A stretch of DNA of 64,000 nucleotides from Dipteris shenzhenensis. Its lineage: Eukaryota > Polypodiophyta > Polypodiopsida > Gleicheniales. Positions within the stretch are counted from its first letter, which is position 1; the number at the start of each line of letters is the position of its first letter. The position numbers and the translations under genes were made by a program. The DNA lies in NCBI GenBank assembly GCA_047967505.1, contig CM106541.1, one strand, 5' to 3'. Below are positions 20,900 to 32,215 of the stretch, one piece after another. Below the pieces are notes generated by a model. It worked only from the letters and a program-made list of their open reading frames with translations. It ran no database searches and had not been told where the DNA came from.

Positions 20900-23570
20900 A
20901 TGGAGCAACGGAGGTGCAGGTGGTGGCGATGGTGGTAGTATTACTCTTGGGAAGCAAGATACAATGGGAACTAGCAGCAACAGCAACAACAACAACAAAA
21001 GCAACAGCAACAGCAACATCAAGAGCAGTAGTAGTAGCATCCACGAAGAGCTTGATAGAAGCAGACAAGCTTGCATTACAAAAGTTCCTGGAAGCAACAC
21101 TAGCTGGGGTTTCGTCATCGTCATCGTCTTCGTCTTCATCATCATCTTCTTCGGTCTACAATTTCAATGCTCCAGTTTGCAAATGGCATGGAGTTCGGTG
21201 CATGGTCGATCAGCAACAATAGCAAAGAATTGTGGGTGTTTTCCTAGAAGATATGGGCTTACGAGGGAGCATCCCAGAGGCCACTCTGGGAGCTCTCTCG
21301 GCACTCACTCAGCTTAGTCTATTCAACAATTCAATCCATGGAACCTTGCCTTCCGATCTCTTCTCGCTCTCCAAACTCCAATACCTTTCTCTCTCGTCCA
21401 ACTCCTTCTCCATCGCTCCTCCTCCTCTCCTTTCCAACCTCACCCAACTTTCTCGTGTTGATCTCTCTCATCACGCAGCTTGAAGGGTGACACCTGATTT
21501 GTAACCACAGCAACTGCGCCTGAGGATAATCATCACCTTGGTGCATTTGTCGTTTCTGGCAGCCTCTCAGCTGAGTTGGACCTGCACATGGGACCCTCAT
21601 CAGTCTCAACGGAGCTCACAAAACGGAGCTGCCAAAGCATGTAAAAGGAGCTCGTCATTCACCTTAACAATGAAGGTGAATTTGCTTCACCGCCCCCCCA
21701 CTTTTATTGCACTATCAGAACGATTCAAATTTTGGAAAGAGGCTTGGATGATAATGATTCAATATTTGGAAAGAGGCTTGGACGGTAACGATTCAATATT
21801 TAGATTAGTCTTGCTTATCATCCACATCATTCGCAAGGAGAAACATGACATGCAAAACTGCAAGAGGAGCTGCTCCTTTCCTCCAAACCCGATTCTTGTG
21901 ATGCTCGCTATCATCCAGATCATTCTGAAGGAGAGAGGGAGGTGCAAAACAAGAGCACCTACTCCTTTCCTCCAACCCGATTCAAGAAAGTCTCACTGTG
22001 CAGTGGACATTCTTGCGAAGAACTCTTGCAGCTACAGTAGTAGGCCTGGACTGCATTGCATATTGTAACATCTGGAGAGCTTCCCATATAATTATACCCA
22101 GCCACATATCGAGGGACCGGAAGTCTTGAGGGTAATGTTCACCAGCACTACCTAGCTTGTTGACATATCAATGCCACCCACGAACATATCCTAGCATGAT
22201 GATGCCTGTATCGCAAGAAAATGGACGAACAATCCTGAACCAACATAACCAGTCATGCTTAGAGGAGCTTGCAAAAGAGAAGGGACTTGATTTAATCCTG
22301 TATCTCTGTTGTATCGTGCCCTAGACCATCACCGACAAGGCATCGACCTTTTTGCTCCATCACTTCTTAAACGCTCTTTCTATGATCTTGCTCAAGCGTT
22401 CAAACGCAAACGAACTCGACTCATGCTACACTTGCTCAACAGTTAGGAGATGAGTTTAGAAAGCACTACAGTATTTAAATCGTTCAAACTTGTCGCCAAT
22501 ATTATCCTCAAACCTTCCGCTCGAGATGTGGCTACTGGCTAGTATGATGGGGCTGCTCAAGATTTCAATCGACAAAGGTGCAGTAAATGTAGAGCGTGGA
22601 TGGCAGGCAGTGAAGCTGTGAAAGTCAAGATAATTGATAGAGCTTTGTTTTTACAGTTGTACTGCTGATCTGCCTGCACCGTTTTCCGTTAAGATGGAAG
22701 GGAGTCCCAAAAGGGCCCAGGTGCAGGTCCAGGTCAGCTAAAACTCGAGAGTATTCTTCATGAATCCTTGAGAAACGACAAATGCACCAAGGTGAAAATT
22801 ATCCTCAGGCAGCAACCGCATGGGGTCGTATGTTGCTCAAGCGCACTTCCAATATCTTGTAGGTTGCCGCTGCCGAGTTGCTGCTAATGCGTCTTACGCA
22901 CAGTTCCGCCTTACCTTTGGTCGAGCTATGGTCGCCTCTACTCACCAGTACAATATCACAAGATAGCTCTTCTTTGCTTGTCGATTGCAAGCTTTGCAGC
23001 TCTGCATGGCCATCAGCAACCGTCACCCTCTCCCATCGCGCTCCACCATCAACTCTACAACCCTTTCCTCCTTTCCCATTGTGCATTTCCTCGCTGTTGC
23101 CCAACCTATCATACCCACGTAGCCTCTGAATCCGTGCACTTGTTCGCCCCTTTCACTGCCACAAACCTATCGCTCGATCCGGATGTGGCACTATAGGACC
23201 AGCTCCTTCTCTGGCCCTCTCTCTCCTCAGCTCCTCCTCCTTCCCCATCTCCACTTCCTCTACCTCTCCTCCAATTCCTTCTCTCATACCATCTCCTCCC
23301 CCTCCTCCTCCCTCTTCTCCCTCGACCTCTCCGATAACCACCTCTCTGGCCCTCTCCCTCCCAACCTCGCTTCCCTTCTTCACCTCTCTTCCCTTAACTT
23401 CTCCAAGAACTCGCTCACCGGTCAGCTCCCCTCCCAGCTCTCCAACTGCTTAGCCTCTTCTCCCTTGACCTCTCTTCAACCACACCAACCTTTTACAAAA
23501 CTTCAGAAGATGCATGAAACTCAAGCGCATGCACCCTCAGCCTTTTACGAAACTTTAAATGTTGAGTAAG
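20900..23570 (+). pseudogene. LRR receptor-like protein, broken
   Basis: From an ATG near 20929 a hydrophobic start leads into a plant LRR N-terminal domain (SLIEADKLALQKFL, then NAPVCKWHGVRC). A TAG at 21220-21222 interrupts it. In the same frame the product resumes as [13 protein letters not shown] and true leucine-rich repeats ([28 protein letters not shown]) to a stop at 21481. Further LRRs appear at about 23190-23450 (LHFLYLSSNSFS, LFSLDLSDNHLSGPLP, LNFSKNSLTGQLP). The 1.7 kb between holds no LRR that I can read and may be inserted or rearranged DNA. No kinase domain is present. LRR receptor-like proteins act at the plasma membrane, but this copy cannot make one. Confidence 0.7.
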
Positions 23571-23574
23571 CGAC

Positions 23575-26340
23575 GAGCAAGCGACAACCTCAAAGTACCT
23601 GGAGTTTAGAATCCTGGAGTCTAGACTGGTCACTGGAGTTCGCGAATGGAAACGTTATTTTCAGCTTCAACTTTCTTTCGTTTGAAGTTTGCACTCTGCT
23701 TGCAGCTCGAAGAAGTCGGCTGTTGGAGACTATGCTGTGTGCACTGTGGAGCACTAACTACAAAGTGGATAGTGGAGTACAAACTACAAAGTGGGCTATG
23801 GAGTACGAACTACGAACGACGAAGTGGGTCTGTGGATTGAACATGGAGCCTTGTCTTGAACAACGAAATGTTCAAGAATCAAGAAAGGCCTTAGAAGTTT
23901 CTAAACCCTAAGAGAAGATAAGGTGGCTTAATCCACGACTACAAAGATATTAGATCTATGGCTATAAATTAATCTACTTTTTAGTGTTAAGTTATTTTAA
24001 ATATTACATATATCTCTTTTATATTTTATCATATATTACTAATTTTCAAAGTCCCTAGGCAATCTTAACGTATTCTATAGGAAACTTTAATTGTAGCTTA
24101 AATTTTAAAGGTTAATATTTCAAATACCTTTAAAATACATTTTGCCATTAAATTTAGCCCTTATAAATAACCTACTTGGCACAACTTATACCAGTTTTTT
24201 TCAATTTTAACGGGTGCAAAATACACTAAAGGGAGGTTTTTTCTAGCACTGGTTCATACACATGAAAGACCAACCATCAACACTCCCTCATCACTCAATG
24301 GTGTACATCATACAAAGAAAGTTTCAATATTCTCACAAGGCAAGGCTTTTAGGAATAGGTCTAATGTATTCTCCAAGAAATAGTTAACAATCCCAATTCC
24401 ATAATGTTTTGATGTTGAATCCTTGGGTTCTTTCCAATGTAATGGAAATCTGATCATCAAAAAATATCATCACGGGATCTACTCTAAGATCTAGCATCGA
24501 ATCTGCATACTCCAAGATTTGTCACAAACCATCTCATCCATGTAGCCTCACATCCAATTTCAAAAATCTTGAATACTACACTATCACCTTCAACAATCTC
24601 CATTGAAAACTTTATAGCATTAAATGCCATTGATTTGAGTATCTAGGTCCTTTAGGATTTTGATCGAGCAATTTAAACATCAAATCTCTTAGCTCTTGTA
24701 GTATAACCCTTTCTCAAAGAGTGAATTTCGTTCAATAATATTATTCCATCCATTCTTCAAAGTATGATTAGCCATATGCTTGATAGCAGTGCACTTTAGA
24801 TGGAGAAGAACTAGCATGCTCATCAATATTTTGAACCTCAGCATTCACCATAAAAACTTGTCGAGCCTATATCAAGAGCATTGCTCAATGTATTATAGTG
24901 AACTTCATATGCTATATCTTTGCTTGAACTTTGAAGGATCACCAACATTATAATCGCTTGAAGGATCACAACAACATCACAAGTTTCAAGAGCATCACTC
25001 AACACATCATGGTGAACTTGATATGTTGCATCTTTGATTGAAGGATCATAAACATGACAATCACTTGATGGAACTAGTGTGATATGTTCCCAACATGAAA
25101 GGGGTGCTTTGTTAGAACACATCTTCCACATACCTTGAAAGCATGCATTATAGTAGCATGATCTAAGTGGTGCTAAGTGTTAAAGAGTACCCATTAACAA
25201 AATGAAGGGAAAGAGTGTTAGGAATGGAATCATAGCTCCATAAGACATCTCTATTCACATTTTGTCTCCATTTTGTTCTTCAACTTCCTAGAAAAAGCAT
25301 TCAAAATATATGTCTTTCAGGAGATATAAAGTGTGAGCCTACATTTTATGCTAGCCTGTAGGAATGTCACAACATCACTAGCATGTTATAGCTTTACACC
25401 ACCTTGCTTTATATTTTTATGAGTCAGCATTCTATTTATAATGGCCCTTGCACTATCGTGCTCTCCCTTGCCATGTCCAGGTCTAAGAAAGTTCCAAATC
25501 ATGCACAAGCTAGTGAGACTAATAGACATGGACATGAATAGTGAACTACAAAGGTCTACATGCTTTGAACTGGGAGGCTATGCCATCAAACTAGAAACTC
25601 AATGTTTCTTTACAAGTAATTACAATCATTCGTGGTGTAACATAAAGCAATGTTATATGAACAAATTTTTGTGCTTCTTATCATTTGAAATGTAGAAGGT
25701 TATAAATATAGGAAAAGGTTATGTAGAAGGTTATATATAGGGTAAGGTGGTACTCTTTTTCCACTTTAAAGTGGTCAAGTTTGTCGGGCCCAAAAGATAC
25801 ATAAGTGGGAGAACTTTTGGATATTCAAACTGTACATGCTCGCATTGTAGTAGAAGCTTGCAATAACATCCTATAGTAGAATTTTCCTTAAGCCCATTCC
25901 ACATTCAAATGTTCTTTCAAACACAATTTATCCACTTTGCAGAGCTTGACATTAGGTTACTAAATTTCCACTATCTCAAAGCATAGCTTAAAAGATACAA
26001 TTTGAGTCCTCTCTCTCTCTCTCTCTATGTGTGTGTGCGTGTGTGTGTCCTCTGTGTGTGTGTGTGTGTGTGTCTCGCTGAATCCAATACTAATATCTAC
26101 TTATTATAACTGTGGGGGCTAGTCAGACATTAAAACTTTCAGCTACCCAACAACAAATTGTGACTGCTCTTAAACATCATCCTAGATCAGACAATATTTA
26201 AAAAATAACTTTTAATTTGAATCTGAGAATAAACACACCCTACCTATTAATTTAAAAATGGTGTATAAAATTACCCCTACTATAAATATATTTATGTAAG
26301 TCTTGAGAATTAAAATACCCCTCATTTTGAACTCTCATAG
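23575..26340. other. no gene seen; (CT)n(GT)n microsatellite at 26009-26074
   Basis: AT-rich intergenic DNA with only short unremarkable open frames. A small direct repeat (GTGGAGTACAAACTACAAAGTG type) occurs around 23745-23830. A compound CT/GT microsatellite lies at about 26009-26074. Confidence 0.5.
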
Positions 26341-26358
26341 TATACTTACATTTCCCAG

Positions 26359-26679
26359 ATGGACCCCCCGAGTACAACATTTACAGCAGTATGGTATGAG
26401 CCAAAGGGCAGGAAGGAGAATATGGATAACAACACATTGTATACTAATTGTATAATGAAGGAGTGGGTCCCAAATGATGAAGCGGTCTCTCAAGTTTCGA
26501 CGGAGACAATCATAGTGTCTTGGCATTCAAGGGCAAAGAAATCAAAGAAGCGCATGAGATATGAGGTAGAAGGAAAAATAAAAATACCACATCAAAGTAT
26601 TTTGCACATACACGAATTTTTAAGGATGCTCGCCATGGAGGAAGTAGAAGGAGACAATGCAAATGAAGAATGTCCATGA
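26359..26679 (+). pseudogene. C-terminal fragment of a DUF7869-type transposase
   Basis: The 106-residue frame matches the last part of transposase B: TTFTAVWYEP, KEWVPN, IVSWHSRAKKSKK and the terminal ANEECP are shared. It begins abruptly after a CAG and lacks all catalytic motifs. It is a truncated gene relic within the element remnant ending at 27777, closer to B than to A. Confidence 0.8.
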
Positions 26680-26792
26680 TTAAAGATTTGTATTGAGGTC
26701 CATTGAAGGATTTTATTTGGGTACTAGGCAAGAAGCCAATTCAAGGCAATTATAATCAGAGTCATCACCTCCTATGTCAAATGAGAGTCAAA

Positions 26793-27180
26793 ATATGCAC
26801 TGGATGTCACCCAAGGGTCAAGGCTTGGCAAGACAATAGGGAGTTAATGTAGATGGCACCTGGCAAGGGACTATCACATTGAGCAATAAGACAATGGGGA
26901 GTCAATGCACCCAAGGGGCAAGGCTTGGCAAGACAAGTGGGAGTTAATGCAGATGGCACCTATATTTTGCACTGGATGTCACCCAAGGGTCAAGGCTTGG
27001 CAAGACAATAGGGAGTTAATGCAGATGGCACCTGGCAAGGGACTATCACATTGAGCAATAAGACAATGGGGAGTCAATGCACCCAAGGGGCAAGGCTTGG
27101 CAAGACAAGTGGGAGTTAATGCAGATGGCACCTGGCAATCGTGACATTGAGCAATAAGACAATGGAGAGTCAAATTATGC
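26793..27180. repeat. direct repeat of about 170 bp
   Basis: The segment from TGCACTGGATGTCACCCAAG (26797) to about 26960 is repeated almost exactly from about 26969 to 27132. A third partial unit follows. Each unit itself contains two versions of a CAAGGCTTGGCAAGACAA block. No coding function is seen. Confidence 0.85.
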
Positions 27181-27784
27181 AGATGGCATGAATTGAGGCT
27201 CTTTAAGAGCAACAATTTAAATTGTAAACATATGTTCAATCTATATCATTTTGGATATAAAGACTCTAGCTGAGAGCAACGTCTCTCAATGTAATCATAT
27301 AATAATAGCTATAATTGCTATTATACCTCTTTGGTTCAATACAAAACTTGGGTCTTATGGCATCATGTCTTTTTTCTATTTATTAAAAGTTTTAAAAATT
27401 TTGTGCATATTGCGAGTGACAATGTTATTTTCATGAAATATTTAAGTCTCCTTTCATGGATTTATAAATTTATCACGTCAAGGAAAAATAATAAAAATAA
27501 TTAAACTAACAAATAACTTAGATATAGCTAGAATTTCTAATATAGGATTATTTCAAATTCTTGCATGTTGGTGCAAAAGTATAGATTAAAAAAATAATAT
27601 TTTTATGTGAATATGATAGTGCCACAAAGTGAACTTTTGATTTGGGAAGAATATTTTCAGAAAGTAAAATTTTGATTTGGGAGGATATTTTCACAAAGTA
27701 AACTTTTCATTTGGGAAGGATTTTTGGGCTTCATCCAAAAACAATAGAAAAAGTCCAAAATTAATGAAATAGGTGTTGCACATC

Positions 27785-28356
27785 TCCATCTTTATAATGG
27801 AGTCATGGTGATCTACTACAAAGAGTGTAGCACTACACTCCAATAGAAGCTATTACGAGTGGAAGGTGGCATGAGCGATACTCCCGTAGGAGCTGCTAAG
27901 AGTGGAATGTGGCATTAGTCCCACACAAAACTTCGAGCGGCATAAAGAAGTTCTACGTGCCATTGTAAAAGGCATTAGCCCATTTTCTATTTGCTGTGTT
28001 AGAATGAATGATGTGCAAACCATCGCATAAATGCATGAGCTTGAAGGTCATTTTTACTATATGCTACTCCAGAAGACCAGAGTGCTAGCTAGCGAGCACG
28101 AGGAATGGAGATGCACACTCACCACCCATGCATGCTTATAACATCGGCGCTAGTCAAATATATATATGTTGATAGCCACTAAAATGGTCTTGAAGGGATG
28201 CGAGTGATAAAGCGACGTCCGGTGTATGAAAGAGAACTAGCTATGCAAGCGAAAGCTTGCAATGATACTTGGCCACAACGTTGTGCTCGTAATGGGTTGC
28301 TAGGATGTACTATGATAGCCATGAAAGGAGGAGAACCTTGGTTGGTACGCTCGCAA
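27785..28356. other. no gene seen
   Basis: Intergenic stretch between the element remnant and the CACTA element. A block GAGTGGAAGGTGGCATGAGC is loosely repeated near 27857 and 27900. Nothing else is recognisable. Confidence 0.5.
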
Positions 28357-31300
28357 CACAACAAGACAAAGCATCTACAGACGTGCTTCCTTAATTTTAA
28401 AAAACTTACGAGCACGTCTATCTGTGTGTCTATCAGTGCATCTACAGACCCGCATCTATATCACAGACAGACACACTTATAGACATGCATATAGACACAC
28501 AAATAGATGCCCTGCTAGAAATTAAAAAAAACAAACAGATGCGTCTATAGATTCACAAATAGACGCTCTTCTAGAAATTTCAGAGACGCGTATATAAATG
28601 CATTTATAGACACGTTTATAGATGCTCTACATAATCTTTTTTTAAAATAAAAGCAAAATTTTGTGTGGTTGAATAGAATGCTGTGTATGTTGTGTATGCT
28701 ATGTAGTTACAAGAATCCCATTTCCACATTGTGCAATTCAATTCTTACAACCAATTGCATTTTAATTAGCATGATCGCAAGCACATCTATAGCCAATGAT
28801 TACAATTTCAAATAAAACATTACAACTCCAAATTGTTTAGTTCAGAAGGCATTCATTGATAGAATGTTGCACAAGGAAATTGAAAGCCAAAACAATAAAA
28901 GGAAGAACCTAGCTTCAAGAAAGAACCTAGGAGCCTGAGACTTGGATTGGACAGTGTGAACCCATTTGGTCTCCAAAGCACTTCTTACAGTGTATGGCCA
29001 GTGATATTGGTGAATTATAATCTTCCACCCTCTATGGCGATTAAGAAAGGACATGTTATGTTATACCTTCTAATTCCAGGGAAACATAAAGTCAAAAATC
29101 CTGATGTTTATTTGGAGCCTTCAATTGATGAGTTAGAGATACTTTGGAAAGGTATCGAGGTGCATGATGTGAGCAAGGCTCCCTCATCACGAGACTTCAA
29201 TTGCAAAGCACTCTTGATGTGGACGTTGCATGACTTCCCAAGCTATGGCGAGTATTCAAGTAAGCATTGCACTTTTAATTATGAGTAGGCGATTGATGTG
29301 GCACCCTAAACCCACCTTTAACTCTTAATTGCATCTATAGTTTAGGTCTCACTACATCGGGTTACCATGCATGTCCTGTTTGTGGTCCTTCGCTAGTTGC
29401 CTCATGGGTAGACGCATTGAATAAGGTCATCTATGAGAATCACCATCGATTTCTCCCACCTGATCATCCTAGATATGTCGCCCCTTGGAATGAAGTCCCC
29501 CCACAGTCACTCACTGCAGGAGATTGGATGGATCCACGATGACTCCACCACTTGGCATGAGCCGATAAGGGTTTGTAACTATTATGTGCTATATTGAATG
29601 AAAATAAAGATTACCCGCTAACAGCAGCTTTTCTTTAGATACTCCATCTTTTATCGTTTACCATATTGGTCCCACTTCAAGATCAATCACCTTCTTGATC
29701 CCATGCATATCTTCAAGAATGTGGCATCTACCATTTGGGAACATTTGAATGGGACACGGGATTCCGTAGGCATAAGGGAGGATCTATGCACCATAGGAAG
29801 GATGCATGAAGCTTGGCCACAAGAGAGGCTAAATGTGTGTGTCTTTTTACCTCGTACACCATGGAGGTTATCAAAGCTAGAGATGGTGGCGGTGAAGTGA
29901 GCTATCACTACAATTCGTACTCCCACTGGATGCATGAGGTGTTTTAAGGGGGCCTTCATAAAGAGCAAGAAAAGAGGTGTAGAACAATTATGGCACAAGA
30001 TGCTCCAAGTAAGTATTTTATGTGCATAATATCTTTTTCCTTCCAAATTTGTGAGTGAATTAGAAGCAACTAATCAACCATTCCTCGTGTGTTCGGTTCA
30101 TACTACCTACTAGAATTTCTCGCAGTGCATCAAAGGACATGAAGGGTTGTATTTACAAGATGGGCGAGCTTGTAAGGTACTTTACAGGATACAAAATGTG
30201 AAGCGTATCAATGCTCCATGCAAGGTGTTCATATTGCTAATATGACATACTTTTTCCTTTCTAGGTATGTGAGCTCAAAGGAAATAGATCCCACCATGCT
30301 TGAGAATGCTCGGGTTATGTCAGTGGAGGTGGTTTGTTTAGTGCAGGAGACATTTCCATGTTCTATTCTCAAAGCCAACTACATCTCATAGTGCATTTGG
30401 TGGATGAGATTGCTATATGCGGTACTATACATGCATGATGGTTGTTCTTCCTCGAGCACTTCATGAAGACCTTGAAGGGTTTTATGAGACAAAATGCAAG
30501 ACTCAAAGGTCGCATGGCCAAGGGTTGGTTGGTACGAGAGTCACTTGTATATATTTCTGAGTTTCTTGTTGATGTGGATAACTCTCTCCCACGACTATGG
30601 AGAGATGATGAAGACCTAAGGATGACCTCTATTGTGCCTCAAGGGAAAGGACGGAGCAAAGTAATAGACACGGAGTTACTTAATAATATCAACCTCTATT
30701 GCATGCTTAATAGTGATGTGATGAAAAAATGGGTGACAAGATATGAGGATGCAAAGGCAAGAAGACAAGGAGAAAGGGCCCTCTTTCATACACACCACGG
30801 ATCTCAAGTGCCATACCCTCAGCATCTAAGAGCACTTCCAAAGGATATTCATGTGGATTGGCTACTTGACAAAATGGAGAGAGCAGAGAGAGATGAGGGG
30901 ATGCATATCACAATGGAGGAATGGGAGTATGCCAGGGAATGCATGAGCAAGGTCGGTATCTAGAATTTTATGCATAAGTTAGGAGCTTTCAACAATTTAG
31001 ATGCTTATTTAATTGATTTTGTCTTGGTGTAGTGTACTATGTTCAATGCTATATGGTGTGAGGGCAATCATTTTTGAACACAATAGATTGATGATAAGAG
31101 AAACACACAAGATTGCAGCGTCATTGCTAGCTTTGAGGGAGCTAATGGAGCCATGGATGAGTATTGTGGCATAATCAAAGATATTATTAAGCTTGAATTT
31201 CGACGCTTCTTTGTGTATGTTTTGGATGTGAAGTGGTTTAAGGACGTGGTGGAAAGAGGACCTAATGCAACAATCAAACGCCATGCCAGTGGCTTTGTAA

Positions 31301-32212
31301 CTATTGACTCCACAAAGTTTTGGCAAAGTAAGGACACATTAGTACTACCACAAAAACGTGAATAGGTATTGTACACACATATAAAAATACTCACTTTTAA
31401 ATATTTGATACCTTCGATGCAAGGAAAATAACATGATTTTATTTATGTTTGAATTAGGTTGTCTATCAACAACCAATGGTGGATAATAATAGGTGGTGGC
31501 ATTTCATACCTATTACAGCACGTTCCAAAGTGATGTATAGTACATTTACTAATATGGACTGTATGGAGGATGATCATGGCCATGGAGGTGATGATGACTG
31601 TGATACGAGAGAGGAGGATGATCATGAGATTGGAGATTCAGATATTGAGGCCATTACCTATGAGGACGAGCCTACCATTGATGATGCTGATTTTGCTGAG
31701 CACATGAGTAGCACAAGTAGTAGTGGGTTGAATGTATTTGTAGATCTCAACACTGGTTTGGATTTTGAAGTTGATAGTTTAGCAAGGGTTGATCTCATTG
31801 AGGATGAGATTGAACCATAGCCCATCATTGATATTAACAAAACTATTTTTACAATTGTCTCATTCTCCTCACCTCACTTTATTTTTGTATATGTGAGTTT
31901 GCCAAAAAGCATTGATATTTTTCTTAAAATTACGTGCTTTGGTAATCATGGGCAATGTTAGGAAAGCAGTGATGTACATTTATTAGCCTGCACCAAAATT
32001 TCACTTTTTGTATTTTTTGTTTTGCATCTAAATCCACATCTAAGTCACAGTGTAGATGCACTAATAGATGCGCTAATAGACACACAAATAGATACGATAA
32101 TAGATGTGCTATTAGACACGCTCATATTTTCGCTATTCTAGCAGTGCCTATAGATGCATCCGCTATTTTGGGCATCTATCAAGTGCGTCTATAGTTGCTT
32201 TGTGTTGTTGTG
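28357..32212 (+). mobile_element. CACTA (En/Spm) element 1, internally deleted
   Basis: The ends are inverted repeats of about 30 bp, starting CACAACAAGACAAAG on the left and reading CACAACAACACAAAG inward from the right. The flanking trinucleotide CAA is duplicated (28354-28356 and 32213-32215), the 3-bp target duplication expected of CACTA elements. Subterminal regions (28370-28640 and 32030-32200) carry many copies of TCTATAGATGC in both orientations, typical of TnpA-type binding sites. The interior codes for Tnp2, DUF4218 and DUF4216-like pieces. Compared with the copy at 41718, about 2.1 kb including the Tnp2 N-terminus is missing at about 28890, so it is non-autonomous. Confidence 0.9.
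28930..31820 (+). pseudogene. Tnp2/TNPD-like CACTA transposase, N-terminally deleted
   Basis: Pieces in order: STSYSVWPVILVNYNLPP and VYLEPSIDELEILW (Tnp2 core, 28940-29280); GYHACPVCGPS and RFLPPDH (29350-29450); DPMHIFKNVASTIWEHLNG (29695-29760); then the DUF4218 block ERFMKTLKGF-type at 30442-30963 (here EHFMKTLKGFMRQNARLKG); and a DUF4216-like block (31153-31365, continued at 31456). The tail is acidic. Several frame changes and stops separate the pieces; some may be introns. The catalytic N-terminal half is absent. Established CACTA transposases act in the nucleus on CACTA ends; this copy cannot be functional. Confidence 0.8.
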
Positions 32213-32215
32213 CAA

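Larger units (their letters stand above)
26350..27777 (+). mobile_element. 3' remnant of a DUF7869-type element
   Basis: Left part codes for the C-terminal end of a transposase. The right boundary is a TIR at 27752-27777 that reads, outside in, AACACCTATTTCATTAATT then TTGGACT. It differs from the element B TIR at one position. The subterminal DNA at 27600-27750 carries repeated CCCAAATCAAAAGTT / AAGTAAACTTTTCATTTGGG blocks, also seen inside the left end of element B. The left end of this copy is missing. Confidence 0.7.

Noticed and set aside
26967-27440. LTR of a retrotransposon
   Set aside because: The duplicated block is a local tandem repeat. No TG...CA ends, primer-binding site or polypurine tract were found.
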